Assembly: GCF_001613405.1 (NCBI RefSeq) | Contig: NZ_BDCH01000034.1 | Location: forward strand, 1 to 64,000 | Origin: Nocardia crassostreae | GTDB taxonomy: Bacteria; Actinomycetota; Actinomycetes; Mycobacteriales; Mycobacteriaceae | Length of the DNA stretch: 64,000 bases | Direction of reading: 5' to 3' | In this document: positions 52,065-60,064 of the stretch, in pieces | Layout of the letters: every line of letters starts with the position of its first letter | How positions within the stretch are numbered: the first letter of the stretch is position 1 | Position numbers and translations under genes: made by a program | The notes under the pieces: generated by a model | What the model saw: only the letters and a program-made list of their open reading frames with translations | What the model was told of the DNA's origin: nothing | Database searches by the model: none

Positions 52065-52673
52065 CTACAACCATGTTGGGTGGCCGAATACGGCGCCGCT
52101 GTCGTCGATCTCCGCGGACTTGGCGTACAGGTAGGCGTATTGGCGGATGGTGACCGGGCCGGTGCACTGGTTCACCACGATGTGGAAGTCGCGGATGACG
52201 GTGGTCGCGGTGATGCCCGGGGCGACCTCCTTCTCGGCCAGTGGAACCTCTTTCACCTCACCGGCATTGAGGTTCAGGGTCGCGACGGGGTTGGGGTTGA
52301 TCGCGAGGTTGGGCTGCGGGCCGACCAGCAGTGTCAGGTCGGGGGTGGCGCCGACGGTGCCCGCGCCGATGGTGACCGCGCAGCCGACGTGGTAGCCGAC
52401 CTTCAAGGTTCCGCCCGCCATTCCGTTGATCCGGCCGTAGGCGGCGGTGCTGATGAATGCCTCGCGGGTGGTGCCCATCTGATTCAGGGGCGCGATCCGG
52501 TTGATGAACTCGACGCCGTGCCCGACGGTGAAGCTGCCGAATGTCGATTGGTAGGTCTGCTCGTGCGCGGGCAGGGTGATCACCTCGGCATGCCCTTGCG
52601 GCAGGAAGCTCAGCGAGGCGCCGATCGATAGGAGGGCTATGGATAACGGTCTGAACCGCCTGAACAACCGCAT
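52065..52673 (-). CDS. MspA-family outer-membrane porin
   Basis: 202 residues with a signal peptide (RRFRPLSIALLSIGASLSFL, cleavage about HAE) and the MspA pattern: HGVEFINRIAPLN, GGTLKVGYHVGCAVTIG and VVNQCTGPVTIRQYAYL. Forms water-filled channels in the mycolate outer membrane. ATG 52673 begins a proper signal peptide; the frame extends to 52718. Two cysteines in the mature part are not typical of MspA itself. Confidence 0.85.
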   Translation of the reverse strand: MRLFRRFRPLSIALLSIGASLSFLPQGHAEVITLPAHEQTYQSTFGSFTVGHGVEFINRIAPLNQMGTTREAFISTAAYGRINGMAGGTLKVGYHVGCAVTIGAGTVGATPDLTLLVGPQPNLAINPNPVATLNLNAGEVKEVPLAEKEVAPGITATTVIRDFHIVVNQCTGPVTIRQYAYLYAKSAEIDDSGAVFGHPTWL

Positions 52674-52766
52674 GTCATTACGGTAATAGAGGACATGCAT
52701 GACCAACCGGCATGACACACGGGCCGACGGGCCGCTATTCGATGACGTTCGCGGAACCGGTCCCGG

Positions 52767-52988
52767 TCAGCCGCGCAGCGCGCCCGTGATCCAGCGCAAG
52801 GCCGCCACGGTCGCCGCCGCCAGCACGGCGGTCTGCGCGGACCCGGTGATGAGGGCGAGCAGCAGTGCGGTCACCAGCCCGGCCGCGACGGCCTCGAGCT
52901 TGTACACCGGCCAGGCCGTACCCGCGATATCCACGGTCGGCGCCTGTGAGCGAACCCGCTCCACCTGCGTTGGGTGAACCACTGCCAT
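52767..52988 (-). CDS. Small hydrophobic protein
   Basis: 73 residues with two membrane segments separated by a short turn (EAVAAGLVTALLLALITG and TAVLAAATVAALRW). No family recognised. It is divergent from the Ddn-like gene, and its start is 23 bases from a strong palindrome at 53012-53033. Confidence 0.55.
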   Translation of the reverse strand: MAVVHPTQVERVRSQAPTVDIAGTAWPVYKLEAVAAGLVTALLLALITGSAQTAVLAAATVAALRWITGALRG

Positions 52989-53011
52989 ACCGTCAGGCTA
53001 CCCGAAGCCAA

Positions 53012-53033
53012 AAAGTTCGGTCCACCGAACTTT
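53012..53033. promoter_or_regulatory. Perfect palindromic operator
   Basis: AAAGTTCGGT-CC-ACCGAACTTT: 10-bp perfect arms around a 2-base spacer, in the divergent region between a small membrane gene and the Ddn-like reductase. Looks like a repressor operator; no candidate repressor is adjacent. Confidence 0.7.
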
Positions 53034-53074
53034 CTGTCGGGAACATAACAACGCACCATGCTGTTGGCGGATTC

Positions 53075-53512
53075 ATGCCACTAATCGGAGAATATCAACC
53101 CGGCACCACCGACTGGGCCGTGGAGCAGGCGGAAGGCTACGAGTCGTCCAACGGCTCGACCCACACGACGATCCAGGGCGCGCCCATCATCCTGGTCACC
53201 AGCGTGGGCGCCAAGACCGGCAAACTCCGCAAGACCCCGCTCATGCGCGTCGAGCACGACGGCGAGTACGCCATCGTCGCCTCGCTGGGCGGCGCACCCA
53301 AGCATCCCGTCTGGTACTGGAACATCAAGAAGAATCCGCACGTCGAACTCCGTGACGGCGCGGCGGTCAAGGACTACGACGCCCGCGAGGTCACCGGCGA
53401 CGAGAAGGCGCTGTGGTGGAAGCGCGCCGTCGAGGTCTGGCCGGACTACGACAACTACACCAAGAAGACCACCCGCGAGATCCCCGTCTTCGTCCTCACG
53501 CCCCGAAACTGA
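53075..53512 (+). CDS. F420H2-dependent nitroreductase/quinone reductase family protein (Ddn-like)
   Basis: 145-residue split-beta-barrel protein of the Ddn family: APIILVTSVGAKTGKLRKTP binds the deazaflavin F420, with GGAPKHPVWYWNIKKNP and VWPDYDNYTKKTTREIPVF. Uses reduced F420 to reduce quinones or nitro compounds. ATG 53075 gives the normal length. The divergent palindrome 42 bases upstream may control it. Confidence 0.92.
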   Translation: MPLIGEYQPGTTDWAVEQAEGYESSNGSTHTTIQGAPIILVTSVGAKTGKLRKTPLMRVEHDGEYAIVASLGGAPKHPVWYWNIKKNPHVELRDGAAVKDYDAREVTGDEKALWWKRAVEVWPDYDNYTKKTTREIPVFVLTPRN

Positions 53513-53576
53513 CGGGTTATCGGCCGCCTATCCCGAGCACCAGGAGACCCCACCGCCAACCACGGTCGGTCGCGGC

Positions 53577-54949
53577 TCAGCCCGCTTGGACCTGACCGCA
53601 ACCGACCTGGTTGCCGGTGGCGTCGTATACCGGCCAGAGCATGGCGGCCGAGGTTTTCGGGCCGTACACGCCGTCCTGGGTGAGGTGGTACTTGTCCTGG
53701 ACGAACTGCACGTCGGTCTTGGTGTCCTGGCCGTACATGCCGGTGGCGTCGGTGATTTCACGGCCTTCGCACAGGCGCAGCGCGGTCTGGAGGGCGGTGA
53801 CACCGGCCAGTGGCTGCGCGGTTCCACCGGGTGGGGAATCGTTCGTGGACAGGATGCAATAGCGCCCGCCATTGTTGGTGCTGGGTATGACCGCGTGGGC
53901 GTTCGCCGCGACCGGCACATCGGTGACGAAGTGACAGCGCGAATACGAGGGCGGCACCGAGGTCGTGCTCGTCGCGGCGGGTGGGCCCAGATCGGCGTCG
54001 GCGCGCAATATCAGGAACAGGACCGCCGTGGACACCGTGACCACCGCCCCGGCCCTCAGCGCGAGCCGGGTTCGGGCGCCGGATCGCCGCACCGTACGAG
54101 ACAGCCATGCCGGTCCCGCCATGACGCGTGTCGTGGCGGTCTCGGTGTGCAGCGCCGCGGTCGCGGCGGCGGCCAGTTCACCGCAGCTCGGATAGCGTTC
54201 GGCCGGATCCGCGGCGGTGGCCTTCGCGATGACCGCGCGCATGGCGGGCGGGAGCCGATCGGTGTCGGTTCCGGGCAGTCCGCGAGGCTGGCGGCCGGTC
54301 AGCAGTTCGTAGAGGGTGACGCCGAGGGCGTGCACGTCGGCGCTGTAGTCGACCGGCAGACCGGCCCGTTGCTCCGGCGGCGCGTACGGTGCGGAGAAGG
54401 CCCAGCGTTCGGTGACCGTGCGGGTGCTCTCGGTTTCGGTGCTGCGGGCAATGCCGAAGTCGCCGACCAGCACCCAGTCGGTGTCGCCATGGTCGGCGGA
54501 GAGAAAGATATTGCCGGGCTTCACATCCCGGTGGATCACGCGTTTGCGGTGGGCGTGATCCAGGGCCTTGGCGGCTTCGGTGACGATGTGCACGGCCCGG
54601 GCGGGTCCACGCCGTCCGGATTGGCTTCGATCAGCGCGGCCAGATCGCCGCCCGGCACGTACTGCATGGCCAGCCACAGCACGCCGTTCTCCTCGCCGAA
54701 CCGCTTGACGTCCACAATGTTCGGATGCTCCAGGCCCGCCGCCAGTTCGGCCTCGCGCCGGAACTGCGCGGCATGGAAGGGCCGGTCGCGCGAATCGCGG
54801 AGCACCTTGAGCGCCACCTTCATGGGCATCTCGGGATCCTCGGCCAGATACACCGTGCCCATCCCGCCCGCGCTCAACCGGCGTTCGATCACATACCCGG
54901 CGAAGATCGAACCACGCGGCAGCTCTTCGGGATACAACCTCCGCTGCAC
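53577..54949 (-). pseudogene. Receptor Ser/Thr kinase with peptidoglycan-binding outer domain (kinase 3), frameshift
   Basis: Pkn-type kinase of about 457 residues. Catalytic part: RRLSAGGMGTVYLAEDPEMP, LQYVPGGDL-type hinge, VIHRDVKPGNIFLS, GDFGIARS, PYAPPEQ. One membrane segment (TLALRAGAVVTVSTAVLFLI) leads to an outer region with four cysteines and a PG_binding_1-like motif near the end (QDKYHLTQDGVYGPKTSAAM). The frame shifts near 54604, after EANPDGVDP; one missing base there (CCGGCC for CCGCC) restores ARAVHIVTEAAKALDHAH. GTG 54949 is the likely start, 30 bases from the divergent EmbR-like gene; GTG 55012 would overlap it. Confidence 0.83.
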
Positions 54950-54978
54950 CTCCTCGGACGGCCGTCGCGACGAGAATA

Positions 54979-56130
54979 ATGCGTGGGGTGGAGTCAGCCA
55001 ACCCGCCCGCACTCGATCTGCGGGTGCTCGGGCCGGTGCGCCTGTTCGTGAACGGGAACGCGATCGTGTTGCCCGGCACCAAACTTCGCGCGCTACTGGC
55101 CGTGCTGACCTTGAATCGCCGACGCGCGGTGACCCGCACGGCGCTGCTGCGGCTGGTGTGGGAGGCCGATCCGGGCCGCTCGGAAAGCGTTGTCTACGGC
55201 TGCGTCTCGAGCCTGCGCACCGTCCTGCACGAGGCCGGGATCGACGATCGTGCGGTGCTGCGCAACGTGCCCGCCGGGTACCTGCTCGACATTCGCGATA
55301 CGGATTGCGATGTGGGGCGCTTCGAAAACGCCTGCGCGCAAGGGCGCATCGCCTGCGCGGCGTAGGCTTCGGAGCAGGCGGCCCGGCATTTCGCGAACGC
55401 TCTGGCCGAATGGAGCGGCGAGGCCGTGGCCGATCTGCGCGAGCTGGGCTTCGCCGCGAATTTCGCCACCGATATGGATGAGCGTCGGCTCAATGCCCGC
55501 GCCGACCGGATCGAGGCCGAGATCGACGGCGGTGCGGCGGGTGCCGTGATCGGCGAGCTCACCGCCCTCACCGCCGACCATCCGCTCGACGAACGGCTGT
55601 GGCGGTCGCTCGTCACCGCCCTGTATCGCGCCGGGCGGCAGGCCGACGCGCTGACCGCCTGCCGCGCCGTCCGCGACGCGCTGCGCGCCGCCGGAATGGA
55701 TCCCGATCCGAACACGGTGGCCCTGGAGGCCGCGGTGCGCGCGCAGCGGCCCGTGCCGACGGCAAAGGTCGTGCGCCGCACCACCGTCCGCGACGGCCCG
55801 GATATCCGGCGATCGGCCTGGCTGCGCATCGGGAATGCCGCGCCCATTCCGATTCCGCCCGCCGGTCTCTCCCTGGGCCGCGATACCGCCAACGATGTGG
55901 TGCTCGACGATTCCCGCGTCAGCCGCCGCCATGCCCGCGTGCTGCACCGCGACGGCGGAGTGTTCCTGCGCGACCGCGATTCGGCCAATGGCGTCTACCT
56001 CAATGGCGCCCCGATCGTCGCGGACACCATGCTGTCGGACGGCGACGAGATCGTCATCGGTTCCACCACCGTCGTCTACGAGCTGCGCTCCGAAGAATTC
56101 CGGGAGAAATCCCCGAGCAGCGGCGCCTAG
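54979..56130 (+). pseudogene. EmbR-like regulator (DNA-binding, BTAD, FHA) with in-frame TAG
   Basis: 383-codon SARP/EmbR-type regulator. N-terminal winged helix (LRVLGPVRLFVNGNAIVLPG, RTALLRLVWEADPG), central BTAD helices (DERLWRSLVTALYRAGRQAD) and a C-terminal FHA domain with LGRDTANDVVLDD and RVSRRHARVL that binds phosphothreonine. TAG at 55363-55365 (codon 129) interrupts the linker between GRIACAA and ASEQAARHF. In M. tuberculosis EmbR is phosphorylated by PknH through FHA and regulates emb genes; here the gene is divergent from kinase 3 and an emb gene is at 83-3376. The pairing is inferred from this layout. Confidence 0.87.
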
Positions 56131-56131
56131 C

Positions 56132-56164
56132 TTCGTGGACGGGAGCACCGCTCCCGTCCACGAA
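56132..56164 (+). terminator. Hairpin between EmbR-like gene and peptidoglycan-binding protein gene
   Basis: Perfect 15-bp stem (56132-56146 with 56150-56164), 3-base loop, right after the EmbR-like stop. It lacks a T-run, so it may terminate or attenuate readthrough into the next gene. Confidence 0.65.
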
Positions 56165-56189
56165 AAGCACACGATCCCGGGGGAATTCC

Positions 56190-56528
56190 ATGAAACTCCG
56201 CTCCATCGCCGCGACGTCCGCACTCGCCGCCGCCATGCTGACGGGTGCGGCCGTACCCGCCTTGGCCGCGCCCGGCGCGGCGCCGCTCGCCACCGCGGCG
56301 AGCGGCTGCGACTACACCTACGGAACGCCGACCCTCGCCGAGGGCAGCCGGGGCGACGCCGTGAAGCAGCTGCAATGCCTGCTCTTCGATCACGGCTACG
56401 ATCCGGGCTTCGTGGACGGCGCCTTCGGCCCGCTGACCGCGAGCGCCGTCTACTTGTTCCAATACGACCACGGCTTGGTGACCGACAAGATCGTCGGCCC
56501 CAAGACGTGGACCGCCCTGTACTCCTGA
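56190..56528 (+). CDS. Secreted peptidoglycan-binding domain protein
   Basis: 112 residues: Sec signal peptide (KLRSIAATSALAAAMLTGAA, cut near ALA-A) and one PG_binding_1 domain (GSRGDAVKQLQCLLFDHGYD, VDGAFGPLTASAVYLFQ, VGPKTWTAL). Two cysteines could pair. ATG 56190 follows GGGGGA. The domain is of the same type as the outer end of kinase 3, encoded two genes away. Confidence 0.9.
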   Translation: MKLRSIAATSALAAAMLTGAAVPALAAPGAAPLATAASGCDYTYGTPTLAEGSRGDAVKQLQCLLFDHGYDPGFVDGAFGPLTASAVYLFQYDHGLVTDKIVGPKTWTALYS

Positions 56529-56533
56529 GCCCG

Positions 56534-57757
56534 CTAGGCGGCGGACTCGCCACCGGCATTGGCACTCGCCATGAGCGTGGCGAGCCCGCCGCCGCGGCCC
56601 GGGCCCGGCTGTTCGGCCGGGTCCGGCAGGACCGGCTCGAAATCGGTGCGTTCGACCAGCTCGGGCAGGATGTCGCCGCCCATCGCCTCCAGCCGCCTGC
56701 GCAGGTTGACCGGGCGGTAATTGCCCACCGAGGAGGCCAGATAGCTGTTCTGGTCACCGGGCTTGAGCAGCCGCCGCCAGGAATCCCAGTAGAACCGGCC
56801 CCGGCTGCGGCGCGGATGCCGGATCATGCGGAACACATTGAGGACTCGATAGGCCGTGCCGAGCGAGTCGTGCCGCTCGTGATGCTCACCGGCAGCCTGC
56901 GGGCACTGCGCCATCAGTTGCGCCAGCCGCGGATGATCGAAGGCCAGCCCTTCCTTCGCCGCCTCGTCGATCATCCAACGCAGGGTGACATCGGACAGCG
57001 CGCATTCGGGATACCCGCCGCCGATATCGCTGTGCACACCCTCGAACCAGACCTGCTTCACGCGATCGTTGCGCCGGTATTTCTCGCCGAGTTCGACCGG
57101 CACCTCCCACAGGCAGGGCTCGAAGGCCCGGCGGCGTTCGTCGAGGGCCAGGGCCTGCCGCGCGCAGTACACGATGCGCGACAGCCGCACATCGTGGAAG
57201 CGGTGCCGCCACGAGGTGATGCCCGGAATGCCCATGGCGCCGACGGTGTCGAAGACGCCCAGGAAGTTGATCTTCACCGGATCCGGGTAGCAGTACTCGG
57301 CGCGGAAATCGATCCACTCCTGCGGATCCGGCGCATCCGGATCCTTGCGGGTCTGATAGATCTTCAGCGCGTCGGGATACTTGCCCTGGATCATGCCCTT
57401 GTAGTTGAGGATGCCCAACCGGCTGATCATGCCCGCCAGGCTGCGGGCGGTGTACGCGCCGCGACTGAATCCGAAGATGTAGATCTCGTCGCCCGGCTCC
57501 CAGTTGGAGGCCAACTGCCAGTAGGCGGAGGAGAGATTCGCTTCGAGACCGAGACCGAATGCCCCGCCGAGCAGTCGATCGGAGACGAAACCGCGGGCGC
57601 CGGGCCCGGACACATAGAAGACGCGCTGCCCGATCTGCGTGCCGTCGGGGCCCTTGCCCGACAGCCGGACCGTCTGCGCGATCTTGACGATATTCGATAC
57701 GGTGCTGCTCGACTCGGCCTTCCAAGTGCCGTCGCAGCACACCACCAGCCTCTTCAT
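56534..57757 (-). CDS. DUF2235 alpha/beta-hydrolase (Tle1-like phospholipase domain)
   Basis: 407 residues. Begins KRLVVCCDGTWKAE, with the serine nucleophile in IYIFGFSRGAYTARSLAGM and catalytic acid region NFLGVFDTVGAMG; His in GVHSDIGGGYPE. This is the DUF2235 domain, related to type VI lipase effectors of Gram-negatives; there is no secretion gene here, so in this host it is probably a housekeeping or stress hydrolase. ATG 57757 start. Confidence 0.9.
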   Translation of the reverse strand: MKRLVVCCDGTWKAESSSTVSNIVKIAQTVRLSGKGPDGTQIGQRVFYVSGPGARGFVSDRLLGGAFGLGLEANLSSAYWQLASNWEPGDEIYIFGFSRGAYTARSLAGMISRLGILNYKGMIQGKYPDALKIYQTRKDPDAPDPQEWIDFRAEYCYPDPVKINFLGVFDTVGAMGIPGITSWRHRFHDVRLSRIVYCARQALALDERRRAFEPCLWEVPVELGEKYRRNDRVKQVWFEGVHSDIGGGYPECALSDVTLRWMIDEAAKEGLAFDHPRLAQLMAQCPQAAGEHHERHDSLGTAYRVLNVFRMIRHPRRSRGRFYWDSWRRLLKPGDQNSYLASSVGNYRPVNLRRRLEAMGGDILPELVERTDFEPVLPDPAEQPGPGRGGGLATLMASANAGGESAA

Positions 57758-57941
57758 GAACAGAGCCTCCCGCCCAGACTGTTCGGTTTCACGCGTAGTG
57801 GACTACCCGATTAATCGCGCCGGATGCGCGAATCCGTTAGCCAGAGATCTTGGGCGATATCTCTTTCAGATTTGTTAACGTCCGCTTATCGCGGCGCGAG
57901 CGCTCATGAATCGTTCACGATCGGTATGGCACCGTGGGCGC

Positions 57942-58631
57942 ATGCCCGACGAACGAACGAGTCCCCGCACCGTGTGGGTGCTCGTGTGCGAGGACGACGA
58001 TGAACTGGGGGAACGCGTCGCCGGTGGATTGCGTGATGCCGGATTCGTCGTCGATCTCACGCGCAATCTCGACGAGGCGGGCCGACGGTGCGGCGCCCAG
58101 CTCTACGACTGCCTGGTGATCGATCGCGGGCTGCCCGACGGGGACGGGCTGGATCTGATTCGGCGGCAACGGAAATCGGGGCGGACCACCCCGGCGCTCA
58201 TTATGACCGCACGCGACAGCCCGGCCGATCGCCGCGACGGCTTCGCCAGCGGCGCCAACGACTGGCTGCCCAAACCGTTCTCCCTCGCCGAGCTGTCCGC
58301 GCGGGTGCGGGCCCTGTGCGCACGCCGGACGCCGCCGCCCTCACCGGTGCTCACCATCGGCGATCTGGTGGTGGACCGGCTGCGGCGGCGGGTGCAGCGG
58401 GCCGGGGTGCTGCTCACCGTGACCTCGCGGGAGTTCTGCGCGCTGGAACTGCTCGCGGCGCGGGCGGGCCGCCCGGTCACCCATTTCGAACTGGCCGAGT
58501 ACTGCACCGAGCCGCCGACCGAGATCGGCATCGACGATGTCATGCACCGGCTGGATCGCAAGCTCGGCGTGCCCCGGCTCATTCACACCACAGACGGCGG
58601 CTACCTGCTGCGCGTCGATCAGGTCAGATAG
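57942..58631 (+). CDS. OmpR-family response regulator without a neighbouring kinase
   Basis: 229 residues: receiver domain with acidic pocket VCEDDDELGER, phospho-acceptor Asp in CLVIDRGLPDGDG and Lys in WLPKPFSLAEL; C-terminal winged helix (SREFCALELLAARAGRPV, HRLDRKLGVPRLIHT). ATG 57942 is preferred; ATG 57906 adds a 12-residue lead. Its last 13 bases overlap the end of ilvA on the other strand. The sequence upstream (57820-57900) is lower in GC and probably its promoter. Confidence 0.88.
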   Translation: MPDERTSPRTVWVLVCEDDDELGERVAGGLRDAGFVVDLTRNLDEAGRRCGAQLYDCLVIDRGLPDGDGLDLIRRQRKSGRTTPALIMTARDSPADRRDGFASGANDWLPKPFSLAELSARVRALCARRTPPPSPVLTIGDLVVDRLRRRVQRAGVLLTVTSREFCALELLAARAGRPVTHFELAEYCTEPPTEIGIDDVMHRLDRKLGVPRLIHTTDGGYLLRVDQVR

Positions 58632-59983
58632 CGGTAGGCCGGGGAGCCCGGTTCCAGGCGCTCGCCCTGGATCGGCGATTCGTCCATGCGCTTGAGCAGG
58701 GACTCCAGGCCGTCCGGCGAACCCAGCTCGATACCGACCAACGCGGCGCCGGTCTCCCGGTTGTTGCGCTTGACGTATTCGAACAGGGTGATGTCGTCGT
58801 CCGGGCCGAGGACCTCGTCCAGGAAACGGCGCAGCGCGCCCGGCTCCTGCGGAAAGTCCACCAGGAAATAGTGTTTCAGCCCCTGGTGCACCAGCGACCG
58901 CTCGATGACCTCGCCGTAGCGGGAGACATCGTTATTGCCGCCCGAGAGCAGGCACACCACGGTGGAGCCCGGTTCGATATCGAGTTCGCGCAGTGCCGCC
59001 ACCGAGAGCGCACCCGCGGGCTCGGCCACGATGCCCTCGTTCTGGTACAGCTCCAGCATGGTGGTGCAGATGGCGCCCTCGTCGACATGCAGCATGCGGA
59101 AAGAGCCTGCGCCGCTGTCGGATTCGGTGGAGGTCAGTAAAGGCAGCGAGGCGTGCGAGCGCACCCGGCCACCGAAGCGCGAGACCGCGGTGTAGGGCAC
59201 CGCGCCGATGCGGCGCACGGCCGCGCCGTCCACGAACGGATCGATCTCCGGCAGCGTCACCGGACCGCCCGCCACGAGGGCGGCGGTCATGGACGCGGCG
59301 CCGGAGGGCTCCACGCCGAGAATGGCCGTCTCGGGAGCCCGCGCGCGCAGATAGGTGCCGATACCGGCGAGGCAGCCGCCGCCGCCCACCGGCACCACCA
59401 CCAGATCCGGTGCGTGGCCGAGCTGTTCGAGGATTTCGGCGGCAATGGTGCCCTGTCCGGCCGCGGTGCGCGGATCGTCGAAGGGGTGCACGATGGTCGC
59501 GCCGGTGCGCTCCACATCGGCCAGCGCGGCCGCGGCGGCGGCGTCGTAGGTGTCGCCGATGGCGATGAGCTCCACGAATTCCCCGCCGTGCGCGCGGATT
59601 CGGTCGCGCTTCTGCTTGGGCGTGGTGGTCGGGACGTAGATGCGGCCCTTGATCCCCATGGCCTTGCACGCGAATGCCACGCCCTGAGCGTGGTTTCCGG
59701 CGCTGGCCGCGACCACGCCCGCGGCGCGCTCGGCGGCGGTCAGCTGGACGATGAGGTTGTAGGCGCCGCGCAGCTTGTACGAGCGGACGGCGGTGAGGTC
59801 CTCCCGCTTCAGGTAGACCTCGGCCCCGGTGGCCGCCGACAACCGCGCATTCCTGACCAGCGGCGTCGGCTCGATAATGTCGGAAATTCGCTTGGCGGCG
59901 GCATCGATCTCGTCCGCGGTCAATTCAGGCAGCGGACCGGACACTTTCTCTGCTACAGCAAGCGGATCAGACACCCGCAACAT
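58619..59983 (-). CDS. ilvA: Threonine ammonia-lyase
   Basis: PLP enzyme that converts threonine to 2-oxobutanoate, the first step to isoleucine. 454 residues. PLP-Lys in VRSYKLRGAYNLI, ASAGNHAQGVAFACK, GGGGCLAGIG phosphate-binding loop, and a C-terminal ACT-like regulatory region (FPQEPGALRRFLDEVLGPDD). ATG 59983 is the likely start; GTG 59974 is possible. Follows treY by 81 bases on the same strand. Confidence 0.95.
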   Translation of the reverse strand: MLRVSDPLAVAEKVSGPLPELTADEIDAAAKRISDIIEPTPLVRNARLSAATGAEVYLKREDLTAVRSYKLRGAYNLIVQLTAAERAAGVVAASAGNHAQGVAFACKAMGIKGRIYVPTTTPKQKRDRIRAHGGEFVELIAIGDTYDAAAAAALADVERTGATIVHPFDDPRTAAGQGTIAAEILEQLGHAPDLVVVPVGGGGCLAGIGTYLRARAPETAILGVEPSGAASMTAALVAGGPVTLPEIDPFVDGAAVRRIGAVPYTAVSRFGGRVRSHASLPLLTSTESDSGAGSFRMLHVDEGAICTTMLELYQNEGIVAEPAGALSVAALRELDIEPGSTVVCLLSGGNNDVSRYGEVIERSLVHQGLKHYFLVDFPQEPGALRRFLDEVLGPDDDITLFEYVKRNNRETGAALVGIELGSPDGLESLLKRMDESPIQGERLEPGSPAYRYLT

Positions 59984-60064
59984 GCTAGCCGGGACCGCGC
60001 GCCGACCTGTGGGCGGAGCCGCCAAACGGGGCGATTCGTCCAATTTGCCCGGCTTGGCGCGAGG

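Noticed and set aside
56534..57757. Type VI secretion effector
   Set aside because: The DUF2235 domain occurs in Tle1 effectors, but there are no Hcp, VgrG or PAAR genes here and the family is also common in organisms without type VI secretion.
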